A stretch of DNA of 24,315 nucleotides. Source: Fimenecus sp045613585. Its GTDB lineage: Bacteria > Bacillota > Clostridia > Oscillospirales > Acutalibacteraceae. Positions 1-7,230 of the stretch are shown here, piece after piece. The notes under the pieces are model-generated. The model ran no database searches and was not told where the DNA came from. It saw only the letters and a list, made by a program, of their open reading frames with translations. The stretch is taken from assembly GCA_045613585.1 (NCBI GenBank), contig JAZLBG010000090.1:1-24315 (forward strand), read 5' to 3'. The translations under genes were made by a program, and so were the position numbers. Position 1 is the stretch's first letter. Every line of letters begins with the position of its first letter.

Positions 1-741
1 ACTCGTCGTCTTACAAGATATCTTCGTGATAAAGGTTATGTAAAAGGTGCAATTACAGATTCAATCGAAAACCTTGATGCATTACTCAAAGAAATCAACG
101 ATTATACAATTTCAGGTGCAATCCGTGAAATTTCAATAAAAGAGACTATCGAAATGAAAGGTGAAAATGCAAAATATAATGTTGTTGCTGTGGATTACGG
201 TTCGCCAAGAAAGCAATTAAACGCATTTTTACTTAACGGTTGTAATGTTACACTTGTTCCTGCATTTACAACAGCAGATGAAATTTCTGCTTATAACCCT
301 GATGGCGTTGTGCTTTGCGATGGTCCTGCTGACCCTGACGACGAGCCGGAACTTATCAAGAATATTACAGAACTTATCAAAAAAGATGTTCCTGTATTTG
401 CAATCGGTTTAGGTCATCAGATGTTGGCACTTGCCAATGATTTTAAGATTATTAAAATGGAAAAAGGTCACCGTGGTTCGAATCAGCCTGTAAAAATTGA
501 AGGCACAAAAAAGATTATGGTAACAGACCAGAATCACGGCTACGCAGTTGATAAAAATACAGTTTCAGAAAAAGCCCAAGTTATAATGACAAATGTGAAT
601 GACGGTACTGTTGAAGGTCTTAAATATAGTAATTTCAAGGGGCTTTCAGTTCAGTTTACACCAAAAGGTGATATTGACAGTAGTACAGGCTTTATTATTC
701 GTGATTTCTTTAAGATGATGGATGGTGAAAACAATGACTAA
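1..741 (+). CDS. carA: CarA-like small subunit of carbamoyl-phosphate synthetase, catalytic triad absent (5' end outside window)
   Basis: Frame 1 is open from the first base, so the gene begins upstream; 246 residues are visible. The ATG at 154 is internal: the preceding codons encode RRLTRYLRDKG, typical of the CarA N-terminal domain just before the class I glutamine amidotransferase domain. In normal CarA that domain hydrolyses glutamine and passes ammonia to CarB. The fold is recognisable (VAVDYG, NPDGVVL, LGHQ, QNHGYAVD). The nucleophile motif GICLGHQ, however, reads AIGLGHQ, with Gly at codon 406-408 in place of Cys. The motif QGHPEASPG reads QFTPKGD, with Thr (658-660) for the catalytic His and Lys (664-666) for the Glu. 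The Cys-to-His spacing of 84 residues equals that of E. coli CarA (269/353), so the alignment is firm. GPGDP also reads GPADP. Glutaminase activity is not expected. The frame is intact and overlaps carB by 8 nt. Family confidence is high; the role is unknown. Confidence 0.9.
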   Translation, partial: TRRLTRYLRDKGYVKGAITDSIENLDALLKEINDYTISGAIREISIKETIEMKGENAKYNVVAVDYGSPRKQLNAFLLNGCNVTLVPAFTTADEISAYNPDGVVLCDGPADPDDEPELIKNITELIKKDVPVFAIGLGHQMLALANDFKIIKMEKGHRGSNQPVKIEGTKKIMVTDQNHGYAVDKNTVSEKAQVIMTNVNDGTVEGLKYSNFKGLSVQFTPKGDIDSSTGFIIRDFFKMMDGENND

Positions 742-3694
742 TAAATATAATAAGATTCTCGTTCTTGGTGCAGGTCCTGTTAAAATTGGACAGTCATTGG
801 AATTTGACTATTCTGCATTACAGGTTTGTCGTGCCCTTAAAGAAGAGGGTATTGAGGTAGTTTTTGCAAACTCAACCCCATCAGCACTTGCAACTGACAA
901 AACATTTGCCGATAAAGTTTATATTGAGCCACTTAATATTGAAAGTGTTAAAAGAATTCTTGAAAAAGAAAAACCTGACGCACTTCTTTCAACAGCAGGT
1001 GGTGATGATAGCCTTGAATTAAGTCTTGAATTAGCACAAAACGGTTATCTTGAAGAAACAAATACTAAACTTATCGGTATAAATCAGGATGTCATCCGTA
1101 GCGTAAAAAATAGACATTCATTTACAGATGCACTCAGTGAAATGAATGAGCCAACAGTCCCAGCCCTTGTTGTAAACAGTGTTGATGAGGCTTGTGATTT
1201 TGCCGATAAAGTGGGTTATCCTGTAATTGTCCGTCCTGCATATACACCTGACCGTGAGAGTGCAGAGTATTGCTATTCCCGTGAAACTCTTGCAGTTAAG
1301 GCAGAAAAAAGCCTTGAAACTTCAATTGTAAGTCAGATTTTGATTGAAAAAAGTATTGCAGGTTGGAAAGAGCTTGAATTTGAAGTTATGCGTGACGGTG
1401 AAAATAATTGTATCAGTGTGGGAAGTGTAGAAAGTATTGACCCTGTTGGTATTCATACAGGCGATAGTATTGTTGTAATCCCTGCACAGACTCTTACTGA
1501 TTCTGAATTTACAAAACTCCGTCGTGCTGCAAGAAAAGTTGTTTCACGTCTTCAGATTGAGGGTAGTTGTAACGTACAGTTTGCTTTAAGTCCTGTCGGT
1601 GCAACATATTTTGTAACAGGTGTTGACCCTCGTGTCAGCCGTACTTCAGCACTTGTTTCAAAGGCAACGGGCTACAGAATTGCTTATGTTTCTGCAAAAA
1701 TTGCACTCGGCAAAACTCTTTTTGAAATCGAAAATGATGTTACAGGTTGCACAACTGCTTGTAGTGAACCTGCAATGGATTATTGTGCAGTTAAATTCCC
1801 TAAATGGTCATTTGAAAATTTCGGCGAAGCAAATCGTACTCTTGGTACAATGATGAAAGCGACAGGCGAAAGTCTTACAATTGGTACAGGCTTTGAACTT
1901 GCATTTATGAAAGGCATTAGAAGTGTCAATAAAACTCATTTACCACGACTTGAACAGTTTGAAAATTTAACTGATGATGAACTTAAAGATGTTATCAATA
2001 AAATGGATGATAGTCGTATTTTTGCAGTTTATGAAGCACTTTACAGAGGTTTCAGTATTGACGAAATTAATGCTATTACCAATATTGATAAATGGTTCTT
2101 AAATAAACTTAAAAATATTGCAGATACTGAAAAACTCATTAAAATTGATTATAGTAAAGAGTCTTATGAATATGCGAAAACTATCGGTTTTACTGATTTT
2201 GCATTAGAACAGATTACAGAAAAAGACACCACAGACTCACTTAATGCAGTGTTTAATAGTATTGACACTTGTTCAGCAGAATTTGATGCTCAAAAACCAT
2301 ATTTCTATTCAGTTTATGGTACTGATAATGAGGCAGAAATTTTTATTAACAATAAAAAGTCAGATAAGAAAAAAGTTCTTGTTATTGGTAGTGGACCATC
2401 AGTAACCGGCAGAAGTGGTGACAGTGACTATTGTACAGTTCATTGTATTAATTCTCTTAAAAATCAAGGTTTTGAGGTTGTTGTACTCAATAATAACCCT
2501 GCATCAGTCACAACTGATTATAATGTTGCAGACCGTGTTTATCTTGACCCATTAAGCGCAGAAGATATTCAAAATGTAGTTAGAACTGAAAAACCTCAGT
2601 ATGCAGTAGTGCTTTTTGGTAATGAAGAGGCAATTAAAAACGCAGAAATTCTTAAAAATGAAGGCGTTGAAATTTTAGGTCCTGACAATGATTTCTTCAG
2701 AAAAATTACAAATAAAATTGAGTTTTTTGATATTCTTGATGATGCAAATGTTAAGCACACAAGCAGTAAAAAAGTGTGTGTAGGTACTTGCATTGAGGCT
2801 CATATTATTTCTGATGGTGAAAATTATTTCGTTCCAGCACTTTGTGAGCATATTGAAAAAGCACACATCAATTCAGGCGACTCAATTTCAGTATTCCCAA
2901 CTGTAAGTATCAGTGACTCAATGCTTAAAACTGTTGAAGAATATATTGGGGCAATTGTTAAAGAACTCAAATTTAAAGGCGCTCTTGACGTTCAATTTGT
3001 TGTGTTTGACAATGATTTATACGTAACAAAAGCATCAGTTACAAATACAACACTTGTTCCATTTGTAACAAAAGCATCAGGTTATGATGTAGTTGATATT
3101 GCTGTACGTTGTATGGCTGGTGAAAAGCTTACAGTTACTGGTGTAAACAAATCAAATGGTAATTATTTTGTTCGTGTTCCTGTGTTCAGTTTCGAAACAC
3201 TTAAGGGCGCAGATATGCTTCTTGGTGAAAAAACAAAGTCAACAGGTGACGTAATGGGTATAGGTGACACCTTTGATAACGCTCTCTTAAAGGGTATGAT
3301 TGCATCAGGAATGCGCATTAAGCGTACAGGCTCAATTCTTGTTTCAGTTTGTGAAAGCGATAAGAGTGAAGCGGTAGCTATGGCAGAAGAATTCTTGTCA
3401 CAAGGCTTTAAGATTTATGCTACAAGTGATACTGCAAAAATTCTTAACTCAAACCATATTGCTACAAATACTGCAAGTGGTGAGTTAGCAGTAGAAATGA
3501 TTAATGCAAATAAATTCTCTTATGTTGTTTCAACTTTACAGAACAACAGAAAAGATGATGAAGATGCAGTTATAAGACGAGCAGCTCTTATGAGAAAAAC
3601 TCCTGTATTCACATCTGTTCACAGTGCACATACATTCTCAAAATCTCTTGCAAATAACAATGTTATGGAAGAGTTGGAGGTAACAGATATATGA
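734..3694 (+). CDS. carB: CarB-like large subunit of carbamoyl-phosphate synthetase, both ATP-grasp sites degenerate
   Basis: 986 residues, against about 1,060-1,075 for typical CarB, which makes carbamoyl phosphate from bicarbonate, ammonia and two ATP. The order is kept: first half (LVLGAGPVKIGQ, GIHTGDS, PAQTLTD), oligomerisation region (TNIDKWFL, DTCSAEF), second half (SGDSDYC, HINSGDS) and a C-terminal MGS-like domain from about residue 866. Key sites are lost. In ATP-grasp 1 the glycine-rich loop TMGGSGGG is TPDRESAE (residues 171-178), Glu208 (E. coli numbering) is Lys206, and the metal ligands Glu299 and Asn301 are Gly296 and Asp298; R167, E213 and H241 remain. In ATP-grasp 2 about 60 residues with the RPSYVLGG loop are missing near 2750-2805, and IEVNPRAAR reads TKASVTNTT (3026-3052). 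Start 734 is preferred over 722: it places VLGAGP at the usual distance and has GGTG six bases upstream. Carbamoyl phosphate synthesis is not expected. The 3' end overlaps ruvX by 4 nt. Confidence 0.9.
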   Translation: MTNKYNKILVLGAGPVKIGQSLEFDYSALQVCRALKEEGIEVVFANSTPSALATDKTFADKVYIEPLNIESVKRILEKEKPDALLSTAGGDDSLELSLELAQNGYLEETNTKLIGINQDVIRSVKNRHSFTDALSEMNEPTVPALVVNSVDEACDFADKVGYPVIVRPAYTPDRESAEYCYSRETLAVKAEKSLETSIVSQILIEKSIAGWKELEFEVMRDGENNCISVGSVESIDPVGIHTGDSIVVIPAQTLTDSEFTKLRRAARKVVSRLQIEGSCNVQFALSPVGATYFVTGVDPRVSRTSALVSKATGYRIAYVSAKIALGKTLFEIENDVTGCTTACSEPAMDYCAVKFPKWSFENFGEANRTLGTMMKATGESLTIGTGFELAFMKGIRSVNKTHLPRLEQFENLTDDELKDVINKMDDSRIFAVYEALYRGFSIDEINAITNIDKWFLNKLKNIADTEKLIKIDYSKESYEYAKTIGFTDFALEQITEKDTTDSLNAVFNSIDTCSAEFDAQKPYFYSVYGTDNEAEIFINNKKSDKKKVLVIGSGPSVTGRSGDSDYCTVHCINSLKNQGFEVVVLNNNPASVTTDYNVADRVYLDPLSAEDIQNVVRTEKPQYAVVLFGNEEAIKNAEILKNEGVEILGPDNDFFRKITNKIEFFDILDDANVKHTSSKKVCVGTCIEAHIISDGENYFVPALCEHIEKAHINSGDSISVFPTVSISDSMLKTVEEYIGAIVKELKFKGALDVQFVVFDNDLYVTKASVTNTTLVPFVTKASGYDVVDIAVRCMAGEKLTVTGVNKSNGNYFVRVPVFSFETLKGADMLLGEKTKSTGDVMGIGDTFDNALLKGMIASGMRIKRTGSILVSVCESDKSEAVAMAEEFLSQGFKIYATSDTAKILNSNHIATNTASGELAVEMINANKFSYVVSTLQNNRKDDEDAVIRRAALMRKTPVFTSVHSAHTFSKSLANNNVMEELEVTDI

Positions 3695-4104
3695 TTATTA
3701 TGTCTGTAGATTATGGTGATGTAAGAACTGGTATTGCAGTTTGTGATAAATTGCAGATTTTAGCATCTCCCGTGTGTGTAATAACAGAAAAAGACCGTGA
3801 AAAACTTGTTGAGAAAATTGCAGAAATTGTAATTGAACGAAAAGTTGAGCGTATTTGTGTGGGACTTCCACAAAATATGGATGGTAGTTATGGCTTTCGT
3901 AGTGACGCTTGTCGTGAACTTGGTAAAATCCTTGAAGAAAAAACAGGTATTCAAGTAGATTTTCAAAATGAAAGACTTACAACAGTTTCTGCTCATAATC
4001 TTCTCAATTCTGCTGATGTCCGTGGCAAAAAGCGTAAAGCGGTAATTGATGCAGTTTCAGCAGTGCTTATTTTAGAAGATTATATGAAAACAATAAAATT
4101 ATAG
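3691..4104 (+). CDS. ruvX: RuvX/YqgF-family RNase H-fold nuclease (putative Holliday junction resolvase)
   Basis: 137 residues, normal for the family. RuvX/YqgF proteins have an RNase H-like fold and are linked to pre-16S rRNA 5'-end maturation and Holliday junction resolution in the cytoplasm. Visible motifs are DYGDVRTGIAV near the N-terminus, VGLPQNMDGS at about residues 65-75, NERLTT at about 97-102, and a C-terminal RKAVIDAVSAVLIL with the conserved Asp. The usual DERLTT is NERLTT here, but the conserved Glu is kept. The start at 3691 overlaps the carB stop (ATGA) and has GGAGG at 3676-3680, 10 bases upstream; the alternative ATG at 3700 would be too far from it. It is translationally coupled to the CarB-like gene, which is not the usual setting (often near alaS in Firmicutes), and is the last gene before a terminator. 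Confidence 0.88.
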   Translation: MIIMSVDYGDVRTGIAVCDKLQILASPVCVITEKDREKLVEKIAEIVIERKVERICVGLPQNMDGSYGFRSDACRELGKILEEKTGIQVDFQNERLTTVSAHNLLNSADVRGKKRKAVIDAVSAVLILEDYMKTIKL

Positions 4105-4111
4105 ACACATA

Positions 4112-4144
4112 ATGACAAAATAAAGCTTGGTATCATGTTACAAT
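4112..4144 (+). promoter_or_regulatory. Candidate Spo0A-type promoter of spoIIGA-sigE
   Basis: A -35-like ATGACA (4112-4117; 5/6 to TTGACA) and a -10-like TACAAT (4139-4144) are separated by 21 bases. The B. subtilis spoIIG promoter is known for an over-long spacer of about 22 bp, with 0A boxes overlapping the -35. Here TGACAAA (4113-4119) overlaps the -35 and differs from TGNCGAA at one defined base. The start point would be near 4151, about 23 bases before the spoIIGA ATG. The -10 falls in the loop of the upstream terminator. This is inference from short motifs in an AT-rich stretch. Confidence 0.35.
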
Positions 4145-4160
4145 GATATCAGGCTTTTTT
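4123..4160 (+). terminator. Rho-independent terminator of the carA-carB-ruvX unit
   Basis: A 14-bp stem with two G-U wobbles (AAGCTTGGTATCAT at 4123-4136 with ATGATATCAGGCTT at 4143-4156), loop GTTACA, runs into six T residues ending at 4160. It lies 19 bases after the ruvX stop and ends 13 bases before the spoIIGA start, so it separates the two units. Confidence 0.85.
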
Positions 4161-4173
4161 GTGTGGTGATTTA

Positions 4174-4971
4174 ATGATATTGTATGTTGACATTCTTATA
4201 ATTCTTAATACTCTTGTTAATTATTTTATCTTGCTTGCTGTTGATAAAATATTAAGGATACATAGTAAAAAATGGCGTATTTTACTTGGTGGAGCAGTAG
4301 GTGGTGTATCTTCATTATTACTTTTTCTTGAAAATCTTGGGGTAATAATGACACTTCTCAAAATTATAACTGCAATACTTATGACGGTTGTGACATTTGG
4401 ATTCAAGCCCATAAAACGCCTGCTAAAAAGTACCTTTTTGTTGTTTGCAATAACATTTCTCTTTGGTGGATTAATGTTTGCGATTTACATCTTTTTTGAT
4501 AAAGATATTTTAATTTATTCAAATGGAATAGTTTATTTTGATATAGATTTAACATTTTTGATTATATGCACTGTGGTTTCTTATGTGGTTATAACACTTA
4601 TATCAAAAATTATCGATAAAAAAGCGCCAAAATCAAAAGAATATTATGTTACAGTTGAAAATGCAGGTAAAATTATATCTTGTACAGCGCTTATGGATAC
4701 AGGTAATAATCTTCGTGAGCCATTTTCAAGCTACCCTGTAATAATGGCTGACAAAGAATTGTTTGATAAATTATTTACAGAAGAAAAAATAAGATTAATA
4801 CCCGTTTCAACTGTAAATGGGGAGTCACTTATAAAGGCGTTCAGACCTGAAAAAATTACCATAAACAATTTTATAACCGACAAAGTGTATATAGGTGAGA
4901 GCTTATCAAAACTTGACGAATATAAAATGATTTTAAATATAAACATTGAAGGAGAATTACATAATGACTAA
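4174..4971 (+). CDS. spoIIGA: SpoIIGA, membrane aspartic protease that processes pro-sigma-E
   Basis: 265 residues, somewhat shorter than the roughly 300 of Bacillus SpoIIGA. In the mother cell this membrane protease is activated by the forespore signal SpoIIR and cleaves pro-sigma-E. The N-terminal half has about five hydrophobic segments (beginning ILYVDILIILN; last around VVSYVVITLI). The C-terminal soluble half has the aspartic protease motif LMDTGN, catalytic Asp175. ATG 4174 is chosen because GGTG lies just upstream and the protein then begins like the family (short M-x-Y-x-D start); the in-frame TTG at 4159 lies inside the terminator T-run. It overlaps sigE by 8 nt (ATGACTAA), the classic spoIIGA-sigE coupling. 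The late C-terminal tail is shorter than in Bacillus. Confidence 0.9.
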   Translation: MILYVDILIILNTLVNYFILLAVDKILRIHSKKWRILLGGAVGGVSSLLLFLENLGVIMTLLKIITAILMTVVTFGFKPIKRLLKSTFLLFAITFLFGGLMFAIYIFFDKDILIYSNGIVYFDIDLTFLIICTVVSYVVITLISKIIDKKAPKSKEYYVTVENAGKIISCTALMDTGNNLREPFSSYPVIMADKELFDKLFTEEKIRLIPVSTVNGESLIKAFRPEKITINNFITDKVYIGESLSKLDEYKMILNINIEGELHND

Positions 4972-5668
4972 ATTAAAACTTTTTTTACAAAAACTTTATC
5001 TTAAATTTTTCAAAAGAGATGCTCATTACATAAATGGCCCAGTATCTTTACCAGAGCCTTTAACTGTAGAAGAAGAACAACTGTTAAGTGAAAAATTGGC
5101 AAAGGGCGATGAAAAAGCGAGAGAAAAATTAATAGTACACAATCTTCGCCTTGTAGTTTATATTGCAAAAAAGTTTGAAAATTCAGGTGTATATATTGAA
5201 GACCTAATTTCAATAGGTACGATAGGACTTATTAAAGCAGTAAATACTTTTTCTCCTGAAAAAAATATAAAACTTGCAACCTATGCATCGCGTTGTATTG
5301 AAAATGAAATTCTTATGCATCTTCGTAAGATTGCATCGCAAAAAGTTGAAATTTCCCTTGACGAGCCACTTAATACTGATTGGGACGGTAATGAATTAAT
5401 GCTTGCTGATGTGTTGGGTAGTGATGGTGATGAAATAAATCGCGAAATGGAAGAGGAGGATGAAAAAAGAATACTTTTACAAGTAATTGATACTTTGCCA
5501 GAAAGGGAAAAAGAAATTATTGATATGCGTTTTGGATTAGGTGAAAAAGAAGAATTGACCCAAAAACAAGTGGCAGATAGATTGGGGATTTCACAAAGTT
5601 ATATTTCTCGTCTTGAAAAAAGAATTATTAAAAAAATTGGTAATAAAATAAAAGCACAAATTAAATAA
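4964..5668 (+). CDS. sigE: RNA polymerase sporulation sigma factor sigma-E (pro-protein)
   Basis: 234 residues, close to the 239 of B. subtilis sigma-E, which directs early mother-cell transcription in sporulation. It has a basic, hydrophobic pro-sequence (MTKLKLFLQKLYLKFFKR) followed by a HYINGP segment near the expected SpoIIGA cleavage region, then region 2 (NLRLVVYIAKKF, EDLISIGTIGLIKAV, YASRCIENEILM), the sigma-E/K-like NTDWDGNEL linker and a region 4 helix-turn-helix (LTQKQVADRLGISQSYISRLE). Start ATG 4964 has GGAGAA at 4951-4956; the in-frame TTG at 4946 precedes that site and is rejected. In many spore formers sigG follows sigE; here the next gene is an unrelated oxidoreductase. Confidence 0.95.
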   Translation: MTKLKLFLQKLYLKFFKRDAHYINGPVSLPEPLTVEEEQLLSEKLAKGDEKAREKLIVHNLRLVVYIAKKFENSGVYIEDLISIGTIGLIKAVNTFSPEKNIKLATYASRCIENEILMHLRKIASQKVEISLDEPLNTDWDGNELMLADVLGSDGDEINREMEEEDEKRILLQVIDTLPEREKEIIDMRFGLGEKEELTQKQVADRLGISQSYISRLEKRIIKKIGNKIKAQIK

Positions 5669-5717
5669 AAAATTGCAAAAAAATGCAAAAAAAACTCTAC
5701 AAAAAACAAATTGAATG

Positions 5718-5726
5718 TGCTATAAT
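5718..5726 (+). promoter_or_regulatory. Extended -10 promoter of the flavoprotein-fucosidase operon
   Basis: TGCTATAAT combines the TGN extension with a perfect TATAAT (5721-5726). A weak -35-like TCTACA sits at 5696-5701 with a 19-bp spacer, so the extended -10 probably carries the activity. Expected start near 5733, giving a leader of about 55 bases. Confidence 0.65.
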
Positions 5727-5742
5727 AATAAAGATAATGAAT

Positions 5743-5760
5743 AGGTGTGTCTATGCACCT
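5743..5760 (+). promoter_or_regulatory. Inverted repeat just after the predicted start point (possible operator or 5' hairpin)
   Basis: AGGTGTG and TGCACCT flank a TCTA loop: five Watson-Crick pairs (AGGTG/CACCT) plus two wobbles. It lies about 10-27 bases after the predicted transcription start and 28 bases before the ATG at 5789. This position fits a repressor site or a stabilising 5' hairpin. There is no T-run after it, so it is not a terminator. Confidence 0.35.
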
Positions 5761-5788
5761 AAAAAACTTGAAAAGAAGGGTTTAATTT

Positions 5789-7219
5789 ATGACTTACGAT
5801 GTAGCAGTTGTAGGCGCCGGTGTTGTTGGTGGACTCATATCACGTGAACTTAGCCGCTTTGATATTAAAGTAGCTTTGCTCGAAAAATACAATGATGTGG
5901 CAATGGGTACAACAAAGGCAAATAGTGCTATTGTGCATGGTGGTTTTGATGCACAAAATGGTACACTCAAAGCAAAACTTAATGTAGAAGGTACTGCTAT
6001 GATGCCTGAAGTTTGCCAGAAACTTTCAGTTCCATTTAAGAAAAATGGTTCAGTAGTAGTTGCTTTTTCAGAGAAAGAAATGGAACACGTAAAAGTTCTT
6101 TATGAGCGTGGTATCAAAAATGGTGTTCCTGAACTTTCAATTATTGATAGAGATGAACTTCGCAGAAGAGAACCTAATATTAGTGACGAAGCAGTTGGTG
6201 CTTTGCTTTCAGAAAGTGCAGGTATTGTTTGTCCTTATGAACTTACAATCGCAGCAGTTGAAAATGCAGTGACTAATGGTGTTGAACTTATCAGAAATTG
6301 TGAAGTTAAAGCAATTAATGAAAACGCTGATGGTTATGTGATTGATACAACTGTTGGTGAAATCAATGCAAAATACATAATCAATGCAGCAGGTAATTTC
6401 TCAGATGAGCTGGCAAAAATGGTAGGGGATAATTCAATTGAACTTGTACCAAGAAAAGGTGAGTACTATGTTCTTGATAAATCTGTTGGCAATCTTGCAA
6501 CTCATACAATTTTCCAGTGCCCTAACGAAATGGGTAAAGGTATTCTTGTAACTCCAACAGTTGATGGCAATCTTCTTATTGGTCCAACAGCCCTTAATAT
6601 TGAAGATAAAGATGACACAACTACAACTCCTGAAGGTCTTCGTGATGCATTACAAAAAGCACTTAAATCAGTGCCAATTGTTTCTATTAGAAACGCAATC
6701 ACATCTTTCGCAGGTGTTCGTGCTCATCCTGTTAATGACGATTTTATTATCGGTTGGTGTCCTACAAGTGATAACTTCATAAATGTTGCAGGTGTTGAAT
6801 CTCCAGGACTTTCATCTGCTCCTGCAATTGCAATTTATGTTCGTGAAATTCTCGAAGAAAAGTTAGCACTTACAGAAAAAGAAAACTATACAGATGTCAG
6901 AGAAGAACCTGTTCGTTTCCGCCATTTAAATGACGAAGAAAGAGCAGAACTTATTAAGCAGAATGACGCTTATGGTAGGATTGTTTGCCGTTGTGAAACA
7001 ATTACTGAAGGCGAAATCATTGATGCAATTCGTGCTCCTGGTGGTGCTCGTGATGTTGATGGCGTTAAACGTAGAACAAGAGCGGGTATGGGTCGTTGCC
7101 AAGGCGGATTCTGTGGTAGCAAGGTTGTTGAAATCCTTGCTCGTGAATTGGGTGTTTCAATGAGTGAAATCACAAAATTCGGTAATGAGTCAAAAATTAT
7201 TTATGAAAGAACAAAGTGA
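5789..7219 (+). CDS. FAD-dependent oxidoreductase, glycerol-3-phosphate dehydrogenase-like, with C-terminal BFD-type [2Fe-2S] domain
   Basis: 476 residues. The N-terminal FAD-binding Rossmann motif (VAVVGAGVVGGLISREL) begins a DAO-type fold like that of GlpA/GlpO and L-2-hydroxyglutarate oxidases; the NSAIVHGGFD segment is typical of this group. The last ~80 residues form a BFD-like [2Fe-2S] domain: CRC (C400, C402) and CQGGFC (C437, C442), the expected CxC...Cx4C pattern. Family members with this architecture oxidise glycerol 3-phosphate and pass electrons on through the Fe-S domain. An AAGAAGGG ribosome site precedes the ATG. It heads an operon with a second flavoprotein and a DUF1667 protein, a trio common in Clostridia and Thermotoga. 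No glycerol kinase or facilitator lies in the window, so the substrate is inferred, not shown. Confidence 0.85.
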   Translation: MTYDVAVVGAGVVGGLISRELSRFDIKVALLEKYNDVAMGTTKANSAIVHGGFDAQNGTLKAKLNVEGTAMMPEVCQKLSVPFKKNGSVVVAFSEKEMEHVKVLYERGIKNGVPELSIIDRDELRRREPNISDEAVGALLSESAGIVCPYELTIAAVENAVTNGVELIRNCEVKAINENADGYVIDTTVGEINAKYIINAAGNFSDELAKMVGDNSIELVPRKGEYYVLDKSVGNLATHTIFQCPNEMGKGILVTPTVDGNLLIGPTALNIEDKDDTTTTPEGLRDALQKALKSVPIVSIRNAITSFAGVRAHPVNDDFIIGWCPTSDNFINVAGVESPGLSSAPAIAIYVREILEEKLALTEKENYTDVREEPVRFRHLNDEERAELIKQNDAYGRIVCRCETITEGEIIDAIRAPGGARDVDGVKRRTRAGMGRCQGGFCGSKVVEILARELGVSMSEITKFGNESKIIYERTK

Positions 7220-7230
7220 GGTGAATCGGT

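Noticed and set aside
154..741. A 195-codon gene starting at ATG 154
   Set aside because: The frame is open and CarA-like from base 1 (RRLTRYLRDKG), so 154 is an internal Met of a gene cut by the window edge.
1..3694. carA and carB as frameshifted pseudogenes
   Set aside because: Both frames are uninterrupted over about 1,230 codons, use codons like their neighbours and keep scaffold motifs. Substituted active sites with intact frames point to a pseudoenzyme rather than a broken gene.
5676..5694. Short direct repeat of TGCAAAAAAA after sigE, considered as a terminator or a CRISPR remnant
   Set aside because: It has no inverted symmetry, only two A-rich copies and no spacer structure; best read as AT-rich leader sequence before the next promoter.
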